Origin: Mixta gaviniae
GTDB lineage: Bacteria > Pseudomonadota > Gammaproteobacteria > Enterobacterales > Enterobacteriaceae
Assembly: GCF_002953195.1 (NCBI RefSeq)
Contig: NZ_CP026377.1
Span: forward strand, 4,216,001 to 4,280,000
Direction: 5' to 3'
DNA: 64,000 nucleotides
A program made the position numbers and the translations under genes. Of the stretch, positions 37,169 through 55,308 are shown one piece after another (the stretch's first letter is position 1; each line of letters opens with the position of its first letter). The notes beneath the pieces are model-generated. The model was not told where the DNA came from, ran no database searches, and was given only the letters and a program-made list of their open reading frames with translations.

Positions 37169-37948
37169 TCAGGGCTGTGCATCCGCCGCGCGGCAGAGCG
37201 CCACGGTATCCTCAATCAGACGGCGCGCCACGGTGCCGGCGGGCGGCAGCTGCGGTAGCGCGTCATAGCGAAACCAGTCGGCGTCGATCAGCTCTTTATT
37301 ATCAATCTGCAGCTCGCCGTCATCATAGTCCGCCATAAAGGCCATCATCAGCGAATGGGGAAAAGGCCAGGGCTGCGAAGTCACGTAGCGCAGGTTTTTT
37401 ACCCGTACGCTGCTCTCTTCCATCACTTCGCGCGCCACTGCCTGCTCCAGCGTTTCGCCGACCTCGACAAATCCCGCCAGCACGGTATAGATGCTGTTGC
37501 GATGGCGAGCATGCTGCGCCAGCAGAATTTTGTCGTCGCGCCGGATAGCGACGATGATGCAGGGCGCGATCTGCGGATAGTAGCGCTGACGGCAGTGACC
37601 ACACAGGCAGGCGTTTTCGCTGCCGCTGAGGTGCATTTCATGCCCGCAGTAGCCGCAGTAGCGGTGCGAGCGAATAAACTCCGCCAGCTGCACGCCCCGT
37701 CCCACCAGCTGAAACAGTCCGCTCTCCAGATCGATGATCTGACGAATCGATCCCATCTGGTCGCTGCGGCTTTCGCGGATCAGCCACACCGGATCGCCCT
37801 GCCATTCGCCGATGATCGCGCCGCGCGATCCTGTCAGATCCCATTTTTGCGCCGTACCGAACGGTAATTCGCCACTCGGTAGCCAAATTTTCTGTTCATG
37901 GCTGACAACCCACCAACCAGCGTCTACGCTTGTAACCACACGTTCCAT
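37169..37948 (-). CDS. nudC: NADH pyrophosphatase / NAD-capped RNA decapping enzyme NudC
   Basis: Nudix hydrolase acting on NAD(H) and on NAD caps of RNA; 259 residues (E. coli 257). Start ATG at 37948 ([16 protein letters not shown]) follows AAAGGA; the longer frame from 38083 adds an unrelated 45-residue extension. The zinc site CGYCGHEM and CLCGHC is at about 98-120. The Nudix box [20 protein letters not shown] is followed by SSV where the consensus has a Gly before the last hydrophobic residue, so that Gly is replaced by Ser. The SQPWPFPHS signature of NADH pyrophosphatases is intact. Divergent from rsd. Confidence 0.95.
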   Translation of the reverse strand: MERVVTSVDAGWWVVSHEQKIWLPSGELPFGTAQKWDLTGSRGAIIGEWQGDPVWLIRESRSDQMGSIRQIIDLESGLFQLVGRGVQLAEFIRSHRYCGYCGHEMHLSGSENACLCGHCRQRYYPQIAPCIIVAIRRDDKILLAQHARHRNSIYTVLAGFVEVGETLEQAVAREVMEESSVRVKNLRYVTSQPWPFPHSLMMAFMADYDDGELQIDNKELIDADWFRYDALPQLPPAGTVARRLIEDTVALCRAADAQP

Positions 37949-38085
37949 ACAAAAGTTATCCTTTGCTTCAGCACATTTGTGACTGGGGCCGTAATTATTC
38001 TTAAAACTGGAACTGATACGGGACACAGTCTCTGTACTGATGTTAAGTATAAGTAGCGGTAAGACTATAACCCACGGAGACAAAC

Positions 38086-38592
38086 ATGCTTAACCAGTTA
38101 GACGTTCTGACCGAGCGCGTAGGTGGCAGTAATGAACTGGTAGATTTTTGGCTGAATGCGCGCAGGCAACTGTTGGTTGCTTATTATCAGGTCGTTGGCA
38201 TCAAACCGAATAAAGAGTCGCTCACCGCGCTTGATGAAAAAGCCCTCGATAATTTTTGTCAGAATCTGGTGGATTACCTCTCCACCGGTCATTTCAACGT
38301 TTATGAGCGCATCATCGAAGAGATGACCGGCGACAGCCCACTGCTGGCGGCGGCGCAGATCTATCCCGGCCTGCAGGCCAATACCGAAACCATCATGCAA
38401 CTGTATGATACCCATCTGGAAGCGGCCATCGATCACGATAACTGTCTGGAGTTCCAGCAGGCGCTTTCTGAAGTGGGCGAAGCGCTGGAAGCGCGCTTTA
38501 CGCTGGAAGATAAGCTGATTCAGCTGGCATTTGACAACAATTTGGCCTCGCTGGCGGCCGCGAACGATCAGGCGATCGCGCGTCCGGCCTGA
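38086..38592 (+). CDS. rsd: Anti-sigma-70 factor Rsd
   Basis: Regulator that binds the housekeeping sigma factor, mainly in stationary phase; 168 residues (E. coli 158). All-helical, with conserved [20 protein letters not shown] at the N-terminus and [20 protein letters not shown] near residue 125. ATG 38086 follows GGAGA. It has an independent promoter in the 137-base gap shared with divergent nudC, and a terminator right after. Confidence 0.95.
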   Translation: MLNQLDVLTERVGGSNELVDFWLNARRQLLVAYYQVVGIKPNKESLTALDEKALDNFCQNLVDYLSTGHFNVYERIIEEMTGDSPLLAAAQIYPGLQANTETIMQLYDTHLEAAIDHDNCLEFQQALSEVGEALEARFTLEDKLIQLAFDNNLASLAAANDQAIARPA

Positions 38593-38633
38593 TGGTGACC
38601 AGGTTGTTATAACCCCCTTGTAGTTTCCTGAAC

Positions 38634-38660
38634 GCCCCTTTATGCTGAAGGGGCTTTTTT
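38634..38660 (+). terminator. Terminator of rsd
   Basis: GCCCCTT-TATGCTG-AAGGGGC followed by six T. Confidence 0.93.
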
Positions 38661-38727
38661 ATGACCTTGCCGCTGCGTTCAGCGTGCCGGGTCCGGGTGG
38701 CCAGCGCGGCTGACGCCCCATTTTCAT

Positions 38728-41459
<2,732 letters not shown>

Positions 41460-41467
<8 letters not shown>

Positions 41468-42209
41468 CGATCGGGATTTTCTGCGCTATAGCCGCCAGCT
41501 GCTGCTGGAGGAGTTTGGCGTGGAAGGGCAGCAGAAGCTGCAACGGGCCAGCGTGCTGATTATCGGACTGGGCGGACTGGGCGCGCCGGCGGCGCTCTGG
41601 CTGGCGGCGGCGGGCGTCGGCAAGCTGTTGCTGGCCGACGACGATACGTTGCATATCAGCAACCTGCAGCGCCAGATCCTCTATCGCAGCGCGGATTGTG
41701 GACAGGCGAAAGCCTCGCTGGCGCAGCAGCAGCTGCAGGCGCTGAATCCGCAGGTTGAAACGATCGCGCTGCAGCAGCGTATGGATGCAGCGCAGCTGCG
41801 CGAGTGGGTGCCGCGGGCGGACCTGGTGCTGGACTGCAGCGATAACATGGCGACGCGTCAGGCGATTAACGCCGCCTGCGTCGCTGCGGCTATTCCGCTG
41901 ATCAGCGGCAGCGCCGTCGGTTTCAGCGGGCAGCTGCTGGCGATCTCGCCGCCCTGGCAAAAAGGGTGTTACCGCTGCCTCTGGCCGGATAGCAGCGAAC
42001 CGCAGCGCAACTGCCGCACCGCCGGCGTGCTGGGCCCGGTAGTGGGTACGATTGGCACGCTGCAGGCGCTGGAAGCGCTGAAAATGCTGGTGGGCCAGCG
42101 TTCCGCGATCGACGGACAGCTGCGCCTGTTCGACGGCCGCCAGCAAACCTGGTGCACCCTTAACCTGACGCCGGACGCGCACTGTCCGGTCTGCGGAGGC
42201 GCCCGGTGA
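41460..42209 (+). CDS. thiF: ThiS adenylyltransferase ThiF
   Basis: E1-like enzyme that adenylates the C-terminus of ThiS in thiazole synthesis; 249 residues. The ATG at 41460 is preferred over 41454 because GGAGGGG is adjacent to the earlier one and properly spaced from the later, and [13 protein letters not shown] matches E. coli. Nucleotide motif [13 protein letters not shown], conserved [10 protein letters not shown] with the active-site Cys, and zinc cysteines in CYRCLW and CPVCGG. Overlaps thiE by 8 and thiS by 4 bases. Confidence 0.96.
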
Positions 42210-42406
42210 AGATTGTGGTAAACGATGAAACGCTGACGCTGGACGCGCCGTTAACGCTGGAAGGTGTGCTGGACAAACTGCACTGCCACCAGCCCGGCAC
42301 CGCGCTGGCGGTTAACCAGCAAATTGTCCCGCGCGCCAGCTGGGCTGGTTACGTGTTGCAGGATGGCGATGAGGTAGTGATTTTTCAGGCGATAGCCGGA
42401 GGCTAA
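42206..42406 (+). CDS. thiS: Sulfur carrier protein ThiS
   Basis: Ubiquitin-fold sulfur carrier, 66 residues, ending in the required Gly-Gly (QAIAGG). Adenylated by ThiF and thiocarboxylated before donating sulfur to ThiG. Starts inside the thiF stop (ATGA-type overlap). Confidence 0.97.
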   Translation: MKIVVNDETLTLDAPLTLEGVLDKLHCHQPGTALAVNQQIVPRASWAGYVLQDGDEVVIFQAIAGG

Positions 42407-42407
42407 G

Positions 42408-43186
42408 ATGCTACAGATTGCGGATAAACACTTTTCTTCACGACTCTTTACCGGCACCGGAAAATTCGCCACCCCGCACTGATGCTGGAGGCGCTACGTG
42501 CCTCCGGTTCGCAGCTGGTGACGATGGCGATGAAGCGTCTCGATCTGCGCGGCGGTGATGACGGCATTCTGGCGCCGCTAAGGGCGTCAGGCGTGCAACT
42601 GCTGCCCAATACCTCAGGTGCGAAAACCGCTGAGGAGGCGATCTTCGCCGCACGGCTGGCACGCGAAGCGCTGGATACCCACTGGCTGAAGCTGGAAATC
42701 CATCCCGACGCGCGTTACCTGCTGCCAGACCCTATTGAGACCCTGAAGGCGGCACAGCAGCTGGTGAAAGAGGGCTTTACCGTGCTGCCCTACTGCGGCG
42801 CCGATCCGGTGCTGTGCAAGCGGCTGGAGGAGGTGGGCTGCGCAGCGGTCATGCCGCTCGGCGCACCGATTGGCAGCAATCAGGGGCTGAAAACGCGCGA
42901 CCTGCTGGCGATCATTATCGAACAGGCGAAGGTGCCGGTCGTGATCGACGCCGGCATTGGCGCGCCCAGCCACGCCAGCGAGGCGCTGGAAATGGGCGCG
43001 GACGCGGTGCTGGTCAATACGGCGATAGCCGTCGCGCGCGATCCGGTGACGATGGCGCACGCCTTCCGGCTGGCGGTCGAAGCGGGGCGTCTCGCCTGGC
43101 GCAGCGGACCTGGTGCCAGCCAGAGTCAGGCCGTGCCCTCCAGCCCGCTTACCGCATTCCTTAGCCAGCCGGAGGAGATCCGATGA
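42408..43186 (+). pseudogene. thiG: Thiazole synthase ThiG, reading frame broken by a one-base deletion
   Basis: Forms the thiazole ring from DXP, dehydroglycine and ThiS thiocarboxylate. From ATG 42408 the frame reads [20 protein letters not shown] then ATPH-stop at 42480. One extra base after CCCCG (about 42472-42476) would give [17 protein letters not shown], as in E. coli, and continue to the stop at 43186 for 259 residues. The rest is intact, including the Schiff-base Lys in [12 protein letters not shown] and the phosphate loop [11 protein letters not shown] downstream ATG (42482) could only give an N-truncated product lacking the first strand. Neighbours thiS and thiH are intact, which favours a sequencing deletion. 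Confidence 0.9.
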
Positions 43187-44310
43187 AAGATTTTACCGAC
43201 CGCTGGCGGCAGCTGGACTGGGAGGATATTCGCCTGCGCATCCACAGCAAAACTGCGGTGGACGTGCGCCAGGCGCTAAACGCAGCGCGTCCGGATCGGG
43301 AAGATCTGATGGCGCTGCTCTCCCCCGCCGCCGCCGATTTTCTTGAGCCGCTGGCGCAAAAAGCGCAGCGCCTGACGCGCCAGCGCTTCGGCAATACGGT
43401 CAGCTTTTACGTTCCGCTCTATCTTTCCAACCTGTGCGCTAATGACTGCACCTACTGCGGCTTTTCCATGAGCAACCGCATTAAGCGCAAAACGCTGAAC
43501 GCGGCGGAGATCGAGCGGGAGTGTCAGGCGATCCGCGCCATGGGGTTTGATCAACTGCTGCTGGTTACCGGTGAACATCAGACCAAAGTGGGCATCGATT
43601 ACTTCCACCAGCATATTCCGGCGATCCGTAAGCACTTCAGCGCGCTGATGATGGAGGTGCAGCCCCTATCGGAAGAGGAGTATGCCGGGCTGAAGCGGAT
43701 CGGGCTGGATGGCGTGCTGGTTTATCAGGAAACCTATCACCCACGGGTTTATCAGCAGCACCACCTGAAAGGCAACAAGCAGGATTTCTTCTTTCGCCTT
43801 GAGACGCCGGATCGTCTTGGCCGCGCCGGGATCGACAAGATCGGCCTCGGCGCGCTGATCGGCCTTTCCGATAGCTGGCGTACCGACTGCTTTATGCTGG
43901 CGGAGCATCTGTTGTGGCTGCAGCAGACCTGGTGGCAGAGCCGTTACTCGATCTCCTTCCCCCGCCTGCGCCCCTGCGCGGGCGGCATCGAACCGGCGTC
44001 GCTGATGAGCGAGGCGCAGCTGGTACAAACCCTTTGCGCTTTTCGCCTGTTTGCGCCTGAGGTGGAGCTTTCCCTCTCGACGCGCGAATCGCCGCGCTTC
44101 CGCGATCGCGTGGTGCCGCTGGCTATCAACAGCGTCAGCGCCTTTTCTAAAACGCAGCCGGGCGGCTATGCCGATCCGCGGCCGGAGCTGGAGCAGTTTT
44201 CGCCAGATGACCATCGTACGCCGCAGGAAGTGGCAGCCGCGCTCATCCAGGCGGGCTTACAGCCGGTATGGAAAGACTGGGATAGCTGGCTGGGACGCGC
44301 CTCACAGTAA
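43183..44310 (+). CDS. thiH: 2-iminoacetate (dehydroglycine) synthase ThiH
   Basis: Radical-SAM tyrosine lyase that makes dehydroglycine for ThiG; 375 residues (E. coli 377). The cluster motif [10 protein letters not shown] (CX3CX2C) lies at about residues 85-94. Conserved segments [21 protein letters not shown] and [10 protein letters not shown] follow. ATG 43183 overlaps the thiG stop and follows GGAGGAG. Last gene of the thi operon. Confidence 0.97.
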   Translation: MKDFTDRWRQLDWEDIRLRIHSKTAVDVRQALNAARPDREDLMALLSPAAADFLEPLAQKAQRLTRQRFGNTVSFYVPLYLSNLCANDCTYCGFSMSNRIKRKTLNAAEIERECQAIRAMGFDQLLLVTGEHQTKVGIDYFHQHIPAIRKHFSALMMEVQPLSEEEYAGLKRIGLDGVLVYQETYHPRVYQQHHLKGNKQDFFFRLETPDRLGRAGIDKIGLGALIGLSDSWRTDCFMLAEHLLWLQQTWWQSRYSISFPRLRPCAGGIEPASLMSEAQLVQTLCAFRLFAPEVELSLSTRESPRFRDRVVPLAINSVSAFSKTQPGGYADPRPELEQFSPDDHRTPQEVAAALIQAGLQPVWKDWDSWLGRASQ

Positions 44311-44361
44311 AAGCAACGTCCAGCCGGCGCTTTCGGAAGCGACGGCGTAAAACGGCGCCAG

Positions 44362-44400
44362 CGCGCCAGCTTTAATACGTCGCCTGGCGCGGGCGGTTTT
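44362..44400 (+). terminator. Possible thi operon terminator
   Basis: A CGCGCCAG/CTGGCGCG stem (44362-44369 with 44384-44391) is followed by GGCGGTTTTG, about 50 bases after thiH. The T tract is short, so this is tentative. Confidence 0.45.
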
Positions 44401-44463
44401 GTCAGCATTGTCGCGGCCCCTGGCCGGCGATGGGCTTCACCCGTCCTGCTGTTTAATTCCCTT

Positions 44464-44551
44464 ACCCGCTGCGGTAAGCTGTGTGACCGGTTGCGGTAAG
44501 CGGCGTTATCCGTTGTGATACGCCGCACTACCGGTTGCGATAAGCCAGCTT
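44464..44551. repeat. Four degenerate 22-bp tandem repeats
   Basis: Units at 44464-44485, 44486-44507, 44508-44529 and 44530-44551 follow the pattern ACCGGTTGCGGTAAGC plus six variable bases; units 2 and 4 differ at few positions, unit 3 the most. The last unit covers the stop codon of the DUF1176 gene. Origin unknown. Confidence 0.75.
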
Positions 44552-45623
44552 ACTGGCTGGCTGAATGATCGGCTTCACCCGGCGTCGCCCAGACTGAAGG
44601 CCAGTCGCCTGGCTCTCCGCCATCGCAGCTCGGCTGGCTGTTATAGCTCATCAGATGAAAAACCTGACCGTCGTAGCGCCAGGTGGCGCTTTCGCCGCAG
44701 TCCGCAATGCCCCGTCCACGCGCCGCATGAAACAGCTGCCCACTGTGCGGATCGTAGCTCGCCTCGGTAAACCAGCTGATGCTGTTAGGTTTGCCCGCGT
44801 CATCTTTCAGCGGCAGCGGCAGCACCAGCTGCTCCGCTTTTGCCGGCGCGGCGCGCGGGGTGATAAACAGCACGCTGGAGGATTGATAGGCGCCCATGCC
44901 GCAGTTAATCATTACCAGCGCATGCTGCGCATCGAGAGGCTGTGCCTCGCTGCGCGCGACATCCTCATCGTCCGGCTCACACTCTTCCTGCTTCAGCACC
45001 GGTTGCTGGCTGGCGATAACGTCTTTTATCAGCGCCGGGGCGTTATCCAGCGGCACCAGCGGCGGCACGGAGAGAGCCGGGGCGGCAGAGGGACGCGGCG
45101 GCACGCTGGCGGCCGGCTCGTCGCCGGTTTTATACAGCGCCGTTTGGTTATTCAGGCGCCCCTGGCGCTCATCGACAAACAGCAGGGCCGCATTCAGCCC
45201 GCCCAGCGATCCCGTCACGTCATCGCCGGGCGTCAAAGAGAGGGTCATGGCGTTTTTAGCCGCCGCGATCAGTGCCTGAATCTCGCTCAGGCTGTCGCTG
45301 TGCGCATTCGCATAATCGTTGTTTGCATCGGCATTCGACAGCGCGATGTTATGATCCCAGCGCTTGCCGTCCAGCCAGATGCCTTCGGCCTTATCCGCAT
45401 CGAAGCTCATAATATCCAGCGCCGCCGCGCCGTCCGGCCCCGCCTGATGACGGATAACGATTCGCATATTCTCATCGGCGTTACGCACATCGCAGTCGTT
45501 AAGGTTATTGCAGGTGACCTGCCACTCCTTAAACAGACGCTGCACCGGATCCGCTGCCGTTGACGCGGCCAGCGGCAACATGGTGATACCCGCCGCCAGC
45601 AGGCTTTTGATAAAGAGATTCAT
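44550..45623 (-). CDS. Secreted DUF1176-family protein
   Basis: Uncharacterised protein of 357 residues that I place in the DUF1176 family from its N-terminal pattern. A signal peptide ends near residue 24 (LAASTAA before DPVQRLFKEWQVTC). The mature part has paired cysteines (CNNLNDC, then later NCG, DCGES and SC) that could form disulfides in the periplasm, and a Pro-rich middle (SVPPRPSAAPALSVPPLVP) separating two halves. No enzyme motif is seen. It lies 83 bases downstream of rpoC on the same strand but beyond the rpoC terminator. E. coli has no such gene between rpoC and thiH. Function not known. Confidence 0.8.
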   Translation of the reverse strand: MNLFIKSLLAAGITMLPLAASTAADPVQRLFKEWQVTCNNLNDCDVRNADENMRIVIRHQAGPDGAAALDIMSFDADKAEGIWLDGKRWDHNIALSNADANNDYANAHSDSLSEIQALIAAAKNAMTLSLTPGDDVTGSLGGLNAALLFVDERQGRLNNQTALYKTGDEPAASVPPRPSAAPALSVPPLVPLDNAPALIKDVIASQQPVLKQEECEPDDEDVARSEAQPLDAQHALVMINCGMGAYQSSSVLFITPRAAPAKAEQLVLPLPLKDDAGKPNSISWFTEASYDPHSGQLFHAARGRGIADCGESATWRYDGQVFHLMSYNSQPSCDGGEPGDWPSVWATPGEADHSASQ

Positions 45624-45654
45624 GCCTGGGTTCCTTCACAGTGCAGAAAAGAAA

Positions 45655-45690
45655 TATAAAAAAACCCTGCCGAAGCAGGGTTTTTATTTT
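45655..45690 (-). terminator. Terminator of the rplKAJL-rpoBC cluster
   Basis: On the minus strand, CCCTGC-TTCG-GCAGGG is flanked by AAAAA and TTTTTTT, about 20 bases after the rpoC stop. Confidence 0.93.
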
Positions 45691-45706
45691 ACAGCATGCC
45701 TGACGA

Positions 45707-49930
<4,224 letters not shown>

Positions 49931-49960
49931 GGATTAGCTCCCGTCGGAGTGAGACTTCTC

Positions 49961-49990
49961 AAGGGAGCCCGGGCAAGCCCGGACTCCCTT
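49961..49990 (-). other. Long hairpin in the rpoB-rpoC gap
   Basis: AAGGGAG and CCGGGC arms pair with GCCCGG and CTCCCTT with a single mismatch and a two-base loop. No T tract follows, so it is probably an RNA processing or stabilising element rather than a terminator. Confidence 0.5.
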
Positions 49991-50028
49991 GTAACCAGTA
50001 CAGATGCGAATGCTACCCTGAGGGGGTA

Positions 50029-53000
50029 TTACTCGTCTTCCAGCTCGATGTTGATGCCCAGCGAGCGGATCTCTTTCAACAGTACGTTGAAGGATTCCGG
50101 CATGCCTGGCTCCATCTGATGGTTGCCGTCCACGATGTTTTTATACATCTTGGTACGACCGTTAACGTCATCAGACTTAACGGTGAGCATTTCCTGCAGC
50201 GTGTAGGCTGCGCCGTATGCTTCCAGCGCCCACACTTCCATCTCACCGAAGCGCTGACCACCGAACTGCGCCTTACCACCCAGCGGCTGCTGGGTAACCA
50301 GGCTGTAAGAGCCGGTAGAACGTGCGTGCATCTTGTCATCAACCAAGTGGTTGAGCTTCAGCATGTACATGTAGCCTACGGTAACCGGACGCTCGAACTG
50401 CTCGCCAGTACGGCCGTCGAACAGGGTGATCTGACCGGAAGTCGGCAGATCGCCAAGCTGCAGCAGCTCTTTGATTTCGCTTTCTTTCGCGCCATCAAAC
50501 ACCGGCGTTGCGATCGGCATACCTTTTTTCAGGTTCTCAGCCAGACGCAGCACTTCATCGTCAGAGAAGGTGTTCAGATCGACACGCTGACGTACGTCGG
50601 CGCCCAGATCGTAAGCACGCTGGATAAACTCACGCAGTTTGGCGACTTCTTCCTGCTTCTTCAGCATCGCATTGATCTTGTCACCAATGCCTTTCGCCGC
50701 CATGCCCAGGTGGGTTTCCAGAATCTGACCGATGTTCATACGAGACGGTACGCCCAGCGGGTTCAGTACGATGTCGACCGGCGTGCCGTTCTCATCGTAA
50801 GGCATATCTTCGATCGGGTTGATCTTGGAGATAACACCTTTGTTCCCGTGACGACCAGCCATCTTGTCACCCGGCTGAATCTGACGTTTAACGGCCAGAT
50901 AGACTTTAACGATTTTCAGCACGCCCGGTGCCAGATCGTCGCCCTGGGTGATTTTGCGGCGCTTAGCTTCAAGTTTCTTCTCAAACTCGTGCTTCAGCTC
51001 GTCGTACTGCTCGGCCAGCTGCTCCAGCTGATTCTGCTTCGCTTCGTCGGTCAGGCCCAGCTCCAGCCAGCGCTCGCGCGGCAGCTTGTCCAGTTTTTCC
51101 GCTTCCACGCCGCCGGAAACCAGCACTGCATGGATACGTGCGAACAGACCGGCTTCGAGGATCTGCAGTTCTTCCGTCAGGTCTTTTTTCGCCTGCTTCA
51201 GCTGCATCTCTTCGATTTCCAGCGCGCGCTTGTCTTTTTCCACGCCATCGCGGGTAAAGACCTGCACGTCGATAACGGTGCCGGAAACGCCATTCGGTAC
51301 GCGCAGAGAAGAGTCTTTAACGTCAGACGCTTTCTCACCGAAGATCGCGCGCAGCAGTTTCTCTTCCGGCGTCAGCTGGGTTTCACCTTTCGGCGTCACC
51401 TTACCCACCAGAATGTCGCCGCCGGTCACTTCCGCACCGATATAAACGATACCGGATTCATCCAGTTTGGAGAGCGCAGCTTCACCCACGTTCGGGATGT
51501 CGGCAGTGATCTCTTCCGGCCCCAGCTTGGTGTCACGAGACACGCACGCCAGTTCCTGAATGTGGATGGTGGTGAAGCGATCTTCCTGTACTACGCGCTC
51601 GGAGACCAGAATGGAGTCTTCGAAGTTGTAGCCGTTCCACGGCATGAACGCCACGCGCATGTTCTGACCCAGCGCCAGCTCACCGAGGTCGGTGGATGGG
51701 CCGTCAGCCAGCACGTCGCCGCGCTCTACCGGTTCGCCCAGAGAAACGCACGGCATCTGGTTGATGCAGGTGTTCTGGTTAGAACGGGTATATTTAGTCA
51801 GGTTATAGATGTCGATGCCGGCTTCGCCCGGGTACATCTCGTCTTCGTTAACTTTGATAACGATACGGGACGCATCAACATACTGTACGGTACCGCCACG
51901 CTTGGCTACGGCGGTTACGCCGGAGTCAACCGCTACCGCGCGCTCCATACCGGTACCAACCAGCGGCTTATCAGCGCGCAGAGTCGGAACCGCCTGACGT
52001 TGCATGTTCGCACCCATCAGGGCGCGGTTAGCATCATCGTGTTCCAGGAACGGGATCAGGGACGCACCGACGGAAACCACCTGCTGGGTGGAAACGTCCA
52101 TGTAGTCAACCTGGTCGCGGCTGAACAGGCTCGATTCGCCTTTGCTACGGCAGGTGACCAGATCGTCAACAAAGCCGCCGTTTTCATCAAGCTGGGCGTT
52201 CGCCTGAGCGATAACGTAGTTACCCTCTTCAATGGCAGAGAGGTAATGAATTTCATCACTCACCACGCCGTCGATAACGCGACGATACGGGGTTTCCAGG
52301 AAACCGTATTCGTTGGTCTGCGCATACACGGAGAGGGAGTTGATCAGACCGATGTTCGGACCTTCCGGCGTTTCGATAGGACATACGCGACCGTAGTGGG
52401 TCGGGTGTACGTCTCGCACTTCGAAGCCGGCGCGTTCACGGGTCAGACCGCCTGGGCCAAGCGCGGAAATACGACGCTTGTGCGTAATCTCGGACAGCGG
52501 GTTGTTCTGGTCCATAAACTGAGACAGCTGGCTGGAACCGAAGAACTCTTTCACCGCCGCGGAGATCGGCTTGGCGTTGATCATATCCTGCGGCATCAGC
52601 GTATCGAGATCGCCCAGTGACAGACGCTCTTTCACCGCACGCTCTACGCGCACCAGGCCAACACGGAACTGGTTTTCCGCCATTTCGCCGACGGAACGGA
52701 TACGACGGTTGCCGAGGTGGTCGATATCGTCCACTTCGCCTCTACCGTTACGGATACCGATGAGCTTCTTCATCACTTCGATGATGTCGTCTTTGCTCAG
52801 GATACCGGAACCTTCGATCTCGTCGCGGCCGAGAGAACGGTTGAACTTCATGCGGCCTACCGCAGAAAGATCGTAACGGTCTTCGGAGAAGAACAGGTTC
52901 TCGAACAGGTTTTCCGCAGCTTCACGTGTCGGCGGCTCGCCCGGACGCATCATGCGATAGATCTCAACCAGCGCGCTCAGGCGATCGTTGGTTGGGTCAA

Positions 53001-54057
53001 CACGCAGCGTTTCGGAGATATACGGGCCGTGATCCAGGTCGTTGGTGAACAGCGTTTCGATACGCTTGTGACCCGCCTGGCTCAGCTTCGCCAGCAGATC
53101 CAGCGACAGCTCCATGTTCGCGCTCACGATCAGCTCGCCGGTGCCTTCGTCAACGTAGTCTTTCGCGACCACTTTACCTGCGATGTATTCAACCGGCACT
53201 TCGATGTGCTGGATGCCATCTTTTTCAAGCTGACGAATATGACGCGCGGTGATGCGACGGCCTTTCTCAACGTAGACCGTACCGTTCGATTCGATATCGA
53301 AAGAGGCGGTTTCGCCACGCAGACGCTCAGGCACCAGCTCCATCTGCAGCTTGTTGTCGCGAATTTCGAACACCACTTTTTCGAAGAACAGATCGAGGAT
53401 CTGCTCAGAGGTGTAATTCAGCGCGCGCAGAATGATACTGGCCGGCAGTTTACGGCGACGGTCAATACGGACGAACAGGTTGTCTTTCGGGTCAAACTCG
53501 AAGTCGAGCCATGAACCACGGTAAGGGATGATGCGTGCGTTATACAGCACTTTACCCGAAGAGTGGGTTTTACCCTTATCGCTGTCAAAGAATACGCCAG
53601 GACTACGGTGCAGCTGAGAAACGATAACCCTTTCAGTACCGTTGATAACAAAGGTACCGTTTTCGGTCATGAGCGGAATTTCGCCCATGTATACTTCTTG
53701 TTCTTTGATGTCTTTAACGGTGCCTTCCGGCGCTTCGCGCTCGTAGATCACCAGACGCAGCTTAACGCGCAGCGGAGCAGAATACGTCACGCCACGGATC
53801 TGACATTCTTTAACATCAAATACAGGTTCGCCTAAGCGGTAGCTGACATACTGCAGCTCAGAGTTGCCGCTATAGCTCTGGATTGGGAATACGGAACGGA
53901 ATGCAGCTTCCAGACCGTATTGGCCTTCCGGATCTTGCTCGATAAACTTCTGGAACGAGTCAAGCTGGATAGAAAGGAGATAGGGTACGTCCAGAACCTG
54001 TGGACGTTTGCCAAAATCCTTACGAATGCGTTTTTTCTCGGTATAGGAGTAAACCAT
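50029..54057 (-). CDS. rpoB: RNA polymerase beta subunit
   Basis: 1342 residues, as in E. coli. The rifampicin region reads [18 protein letters not shown] then [15 protein letters not shown], identical to the E. coli wild type at the common resistance positions (Asp516, His526, Ser531), so sensitivity is predicted. Active-site and switch segments such as [13 protein letters not shown] are intact. The start ATG at 54057 lies 325 bases after rplL, across a known type of attenuator and RNA processing region. Confidence 0.99.
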   Translation of the reverse strand: MVYSYTEKKRIRKDFGKRPQVLDVPYLLSIQLDSFQKFIEQDPEGQYGLEAAFRSVFPIQSYSGNSELQYVSYRLGEPVFDVKECQIRGVTYSAPLRVKLRLVIYEREAPEGTVKDIKEQEVYMGEIPLMTENGTFVINGTERVIVSQLHRSPGVFFDSDKGKTHSSGKVLYNARIIPYRGSWLDFEFDPKDNLFVRIDRRRKLPASIILRALNYTSEQILDLFFEKVVFEIRDNKLQMELVPERLRGETASFDIESNGTVYVEKGRRITARHIRQLEKDGIQHIEVPVEYIAGKVVAKDYVDEGTGELIVSANMELSLDLLAKLSQAGHKRIETLFTNDLDHGPYISETLRVDPTNDRLSALVEIYRMMRPGEPPTREAAENLFENLFFSEDRYDLSAVGRMKFNRSLGRDEIEGSGILSKDDIIEVMKKLIGIRNGRGEVDDIDHLGNRRIRSVGEMAENQFRVGLVRVERAVKERLSLGDLDTLMPQDMINAKPISAAVKEFFGSSQLSQFMDQNNPLSEITHKRRISALGPGGLTRERAGFEVRDVHPTHYGRVCPIETPEGPNIGLINSLSVYAQTNEYGFLETPYRRVIDGVVSDEIHYLSAIEEGNYVIAQANAQLDENGGFVDDLVTCRSKGESSLFSRDQVDYMDVSTQQVVSVGASLIPFLEHDDANRALMGANMQRQAVPTLRADKPLVGTGMERAVAVDSGVTAVAKRGGTVQYVDASRIVIKVNEDEMYPGEAGIDIYNLTKYTRSNQNTCINQMPCVSLGEPVERGDVLADGPSTDLGELALGQNMRVAFMPWNGYNFEDSILVSERVVQEDRFTTIHIQELACVSRDTKLGPEEITADIPNVGEAALSKLDESGIVYIGAEVTGGDILVGKVTPKGETQLTPEEKLLRAIFGEKASDVKDSSLRVPNGVSGTVIDVQVFTRDGVEKDKRALEIEEMQLKQAKKDLTEELQILEAGLFARIHAVLVSGGVEAEKLDKLPRERWLELGLTDEAKQNQLEQLAEQYDELKHEFEKKLEAKRRKITQGDDLAPGVLKIVKVYLAVKRQIQPGDKMAGRHGNKGVISKINPIEDMPYDENGTPVDIVLNPLGVPSRMNIGQILETHLGMAAKGIGDKINAMLKKQEEVAKLREFIQRAYDLGADVRQRVDLNTFSDDEVLRLAENLKKGMPIATPVFDGAKESEIKELLQLGDLPTSGQITLFDGRTGEQFERPVTVGYMYMLKLNHLVDDKMHARSTGSYSLVTQQPLGGKAQFGGQRFGEMEVWALEAYGAAYTLQEMLTVKSDDVNGRTKMYKNIVDGNHQMEPGMPESFNVLLKEIRSLGINIELEDE

Positions 54058-54382
54058 AGGGTTCCTCAGCTAGCTGACAAGTCGACCCACTCTGTCCGTC
54101 CTGAAGGACAGTTCATGCAACACGATTTTGTTTCTCGGAAAGTGCGGGACACCTTCCGCAATACGTCTTTCTATCACTCTTAAATCATTTCATTGCTGTT
54201 GCATGGGCAGGGAACCCTGCAGGGAAGCAGTATATTAAGGCGTCGATAGAAAAAGATATTGAAGACGCTCAATGGACAAACAGTGCGAAACCCCATTGAG
54301 GCCCTGTAGCGCAAAAAGGCTGGTGACCAAAAAGTCACCAGCCATCAGCCTAAAATATCAGGCTGCAACCTGGAAGGTTGGC
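54058..54382 (-). other. rplL-rpoB intergenic region
   Basis: 325 gene-free bases. Holds the attenuator near rplL; the remainder before rpoB corresponds to the E. coli RNase III processing zone. No separate promoter could be assigned with confidence. Confidence 0.6.
54313..54343 (-). terminator. rplL-rpoB attenuator
   Basis: Perfect 10-bp stem GGCTGGTGAC/GTCACCAGCC followed on the minus strand by TTTTTGCGC, about 40 bases after rplL. It matches the E. coli partial terminator that lowers rpoBC relative to the ribosomal proteins. Confidence 0.93.
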
Positions 54383-54766
<384 letters not shown>

Positions 54767-54810
54767 TCAGAAAATAGTGTGTACGTAAAAGTGCGCTGTA
54801 AAGGAAGGCC

Positions 54811-55308
54811 TTAAGCGGCTTCTTTCGCATCGCGTACGGCAGCCAGAGTGCGGACCAGTTTGCCTGCAGCGGCTTCTTTCATGGTCGACATCAGACGTGC
54901 CAGTGCTTCTTCGTAAGTCGGCAGCGTTGCCAGACGGTCAATTTGTGCCGCCGGGATCAGCTCACCTTCAAAGGCTGCAGCTTTGACCTCGAATTTTGCA
55001 TTCGCTTTCGCGAACTCTTTGAACAGACGAGCAGCAGCGCCCGGGTGTTCCATAGAGTATGCAATCAGGGTCGGACCAACAAACGTGTCTTTCAGGCACT
55101 CGAACTGAGTACCTTCAACGACGCGGCGCAGCAGGGTGTTACGAACAACACGCATGTAAACGCCAGCTTCACGACCTGCTTTACGCAGTTCAGTCATTTT
55201 ATCTACGGTAACGCCACGAGAATCCGCAACCACCGCAGACAGCGCGCCTTTGGCTACTTCGCTGACTTCAGCAACAATCGCTTGTTTGTCTTGAAGATTT
55301 AATGCCAT
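54811..55308 (-). CDS. rplJ: Ribosomal protein L10
   Basis: Anchors L7/L12 dimers to the 50S subunit and represses its own mRNA; 165 residues, as in E. coli. Start ATG 55308 ([15 protein letters not shown]) after AGGAGC; a longer frame from 55359 adds a non-conserved leader peptide. Preceded by its own promoter and a structured leader. Confidence 0.98.
   Translation of the reverse strand: MALNLQDKQAIVAEVSEVAKGALSAVVADSRGVTVDKMTELRKAGREAGVYMRVVRNTLLRRVVEGTQFECLKDTFVGPTLIAYSMEHPGAAARLFKEFAKANAKFEVKAAAFEGELIPAAQIDRLATLPTYEEALARLMSTMKEAAAGKLVRTLAAVRDAKEAA

Noticed and set aside
50119..52620. 833-codon open frame antisense to rpoB
   Set aside because: It mirrors the strongly biased rpoB codons, has no ribosome site or recognisable domain, and rpoB itself is certain.
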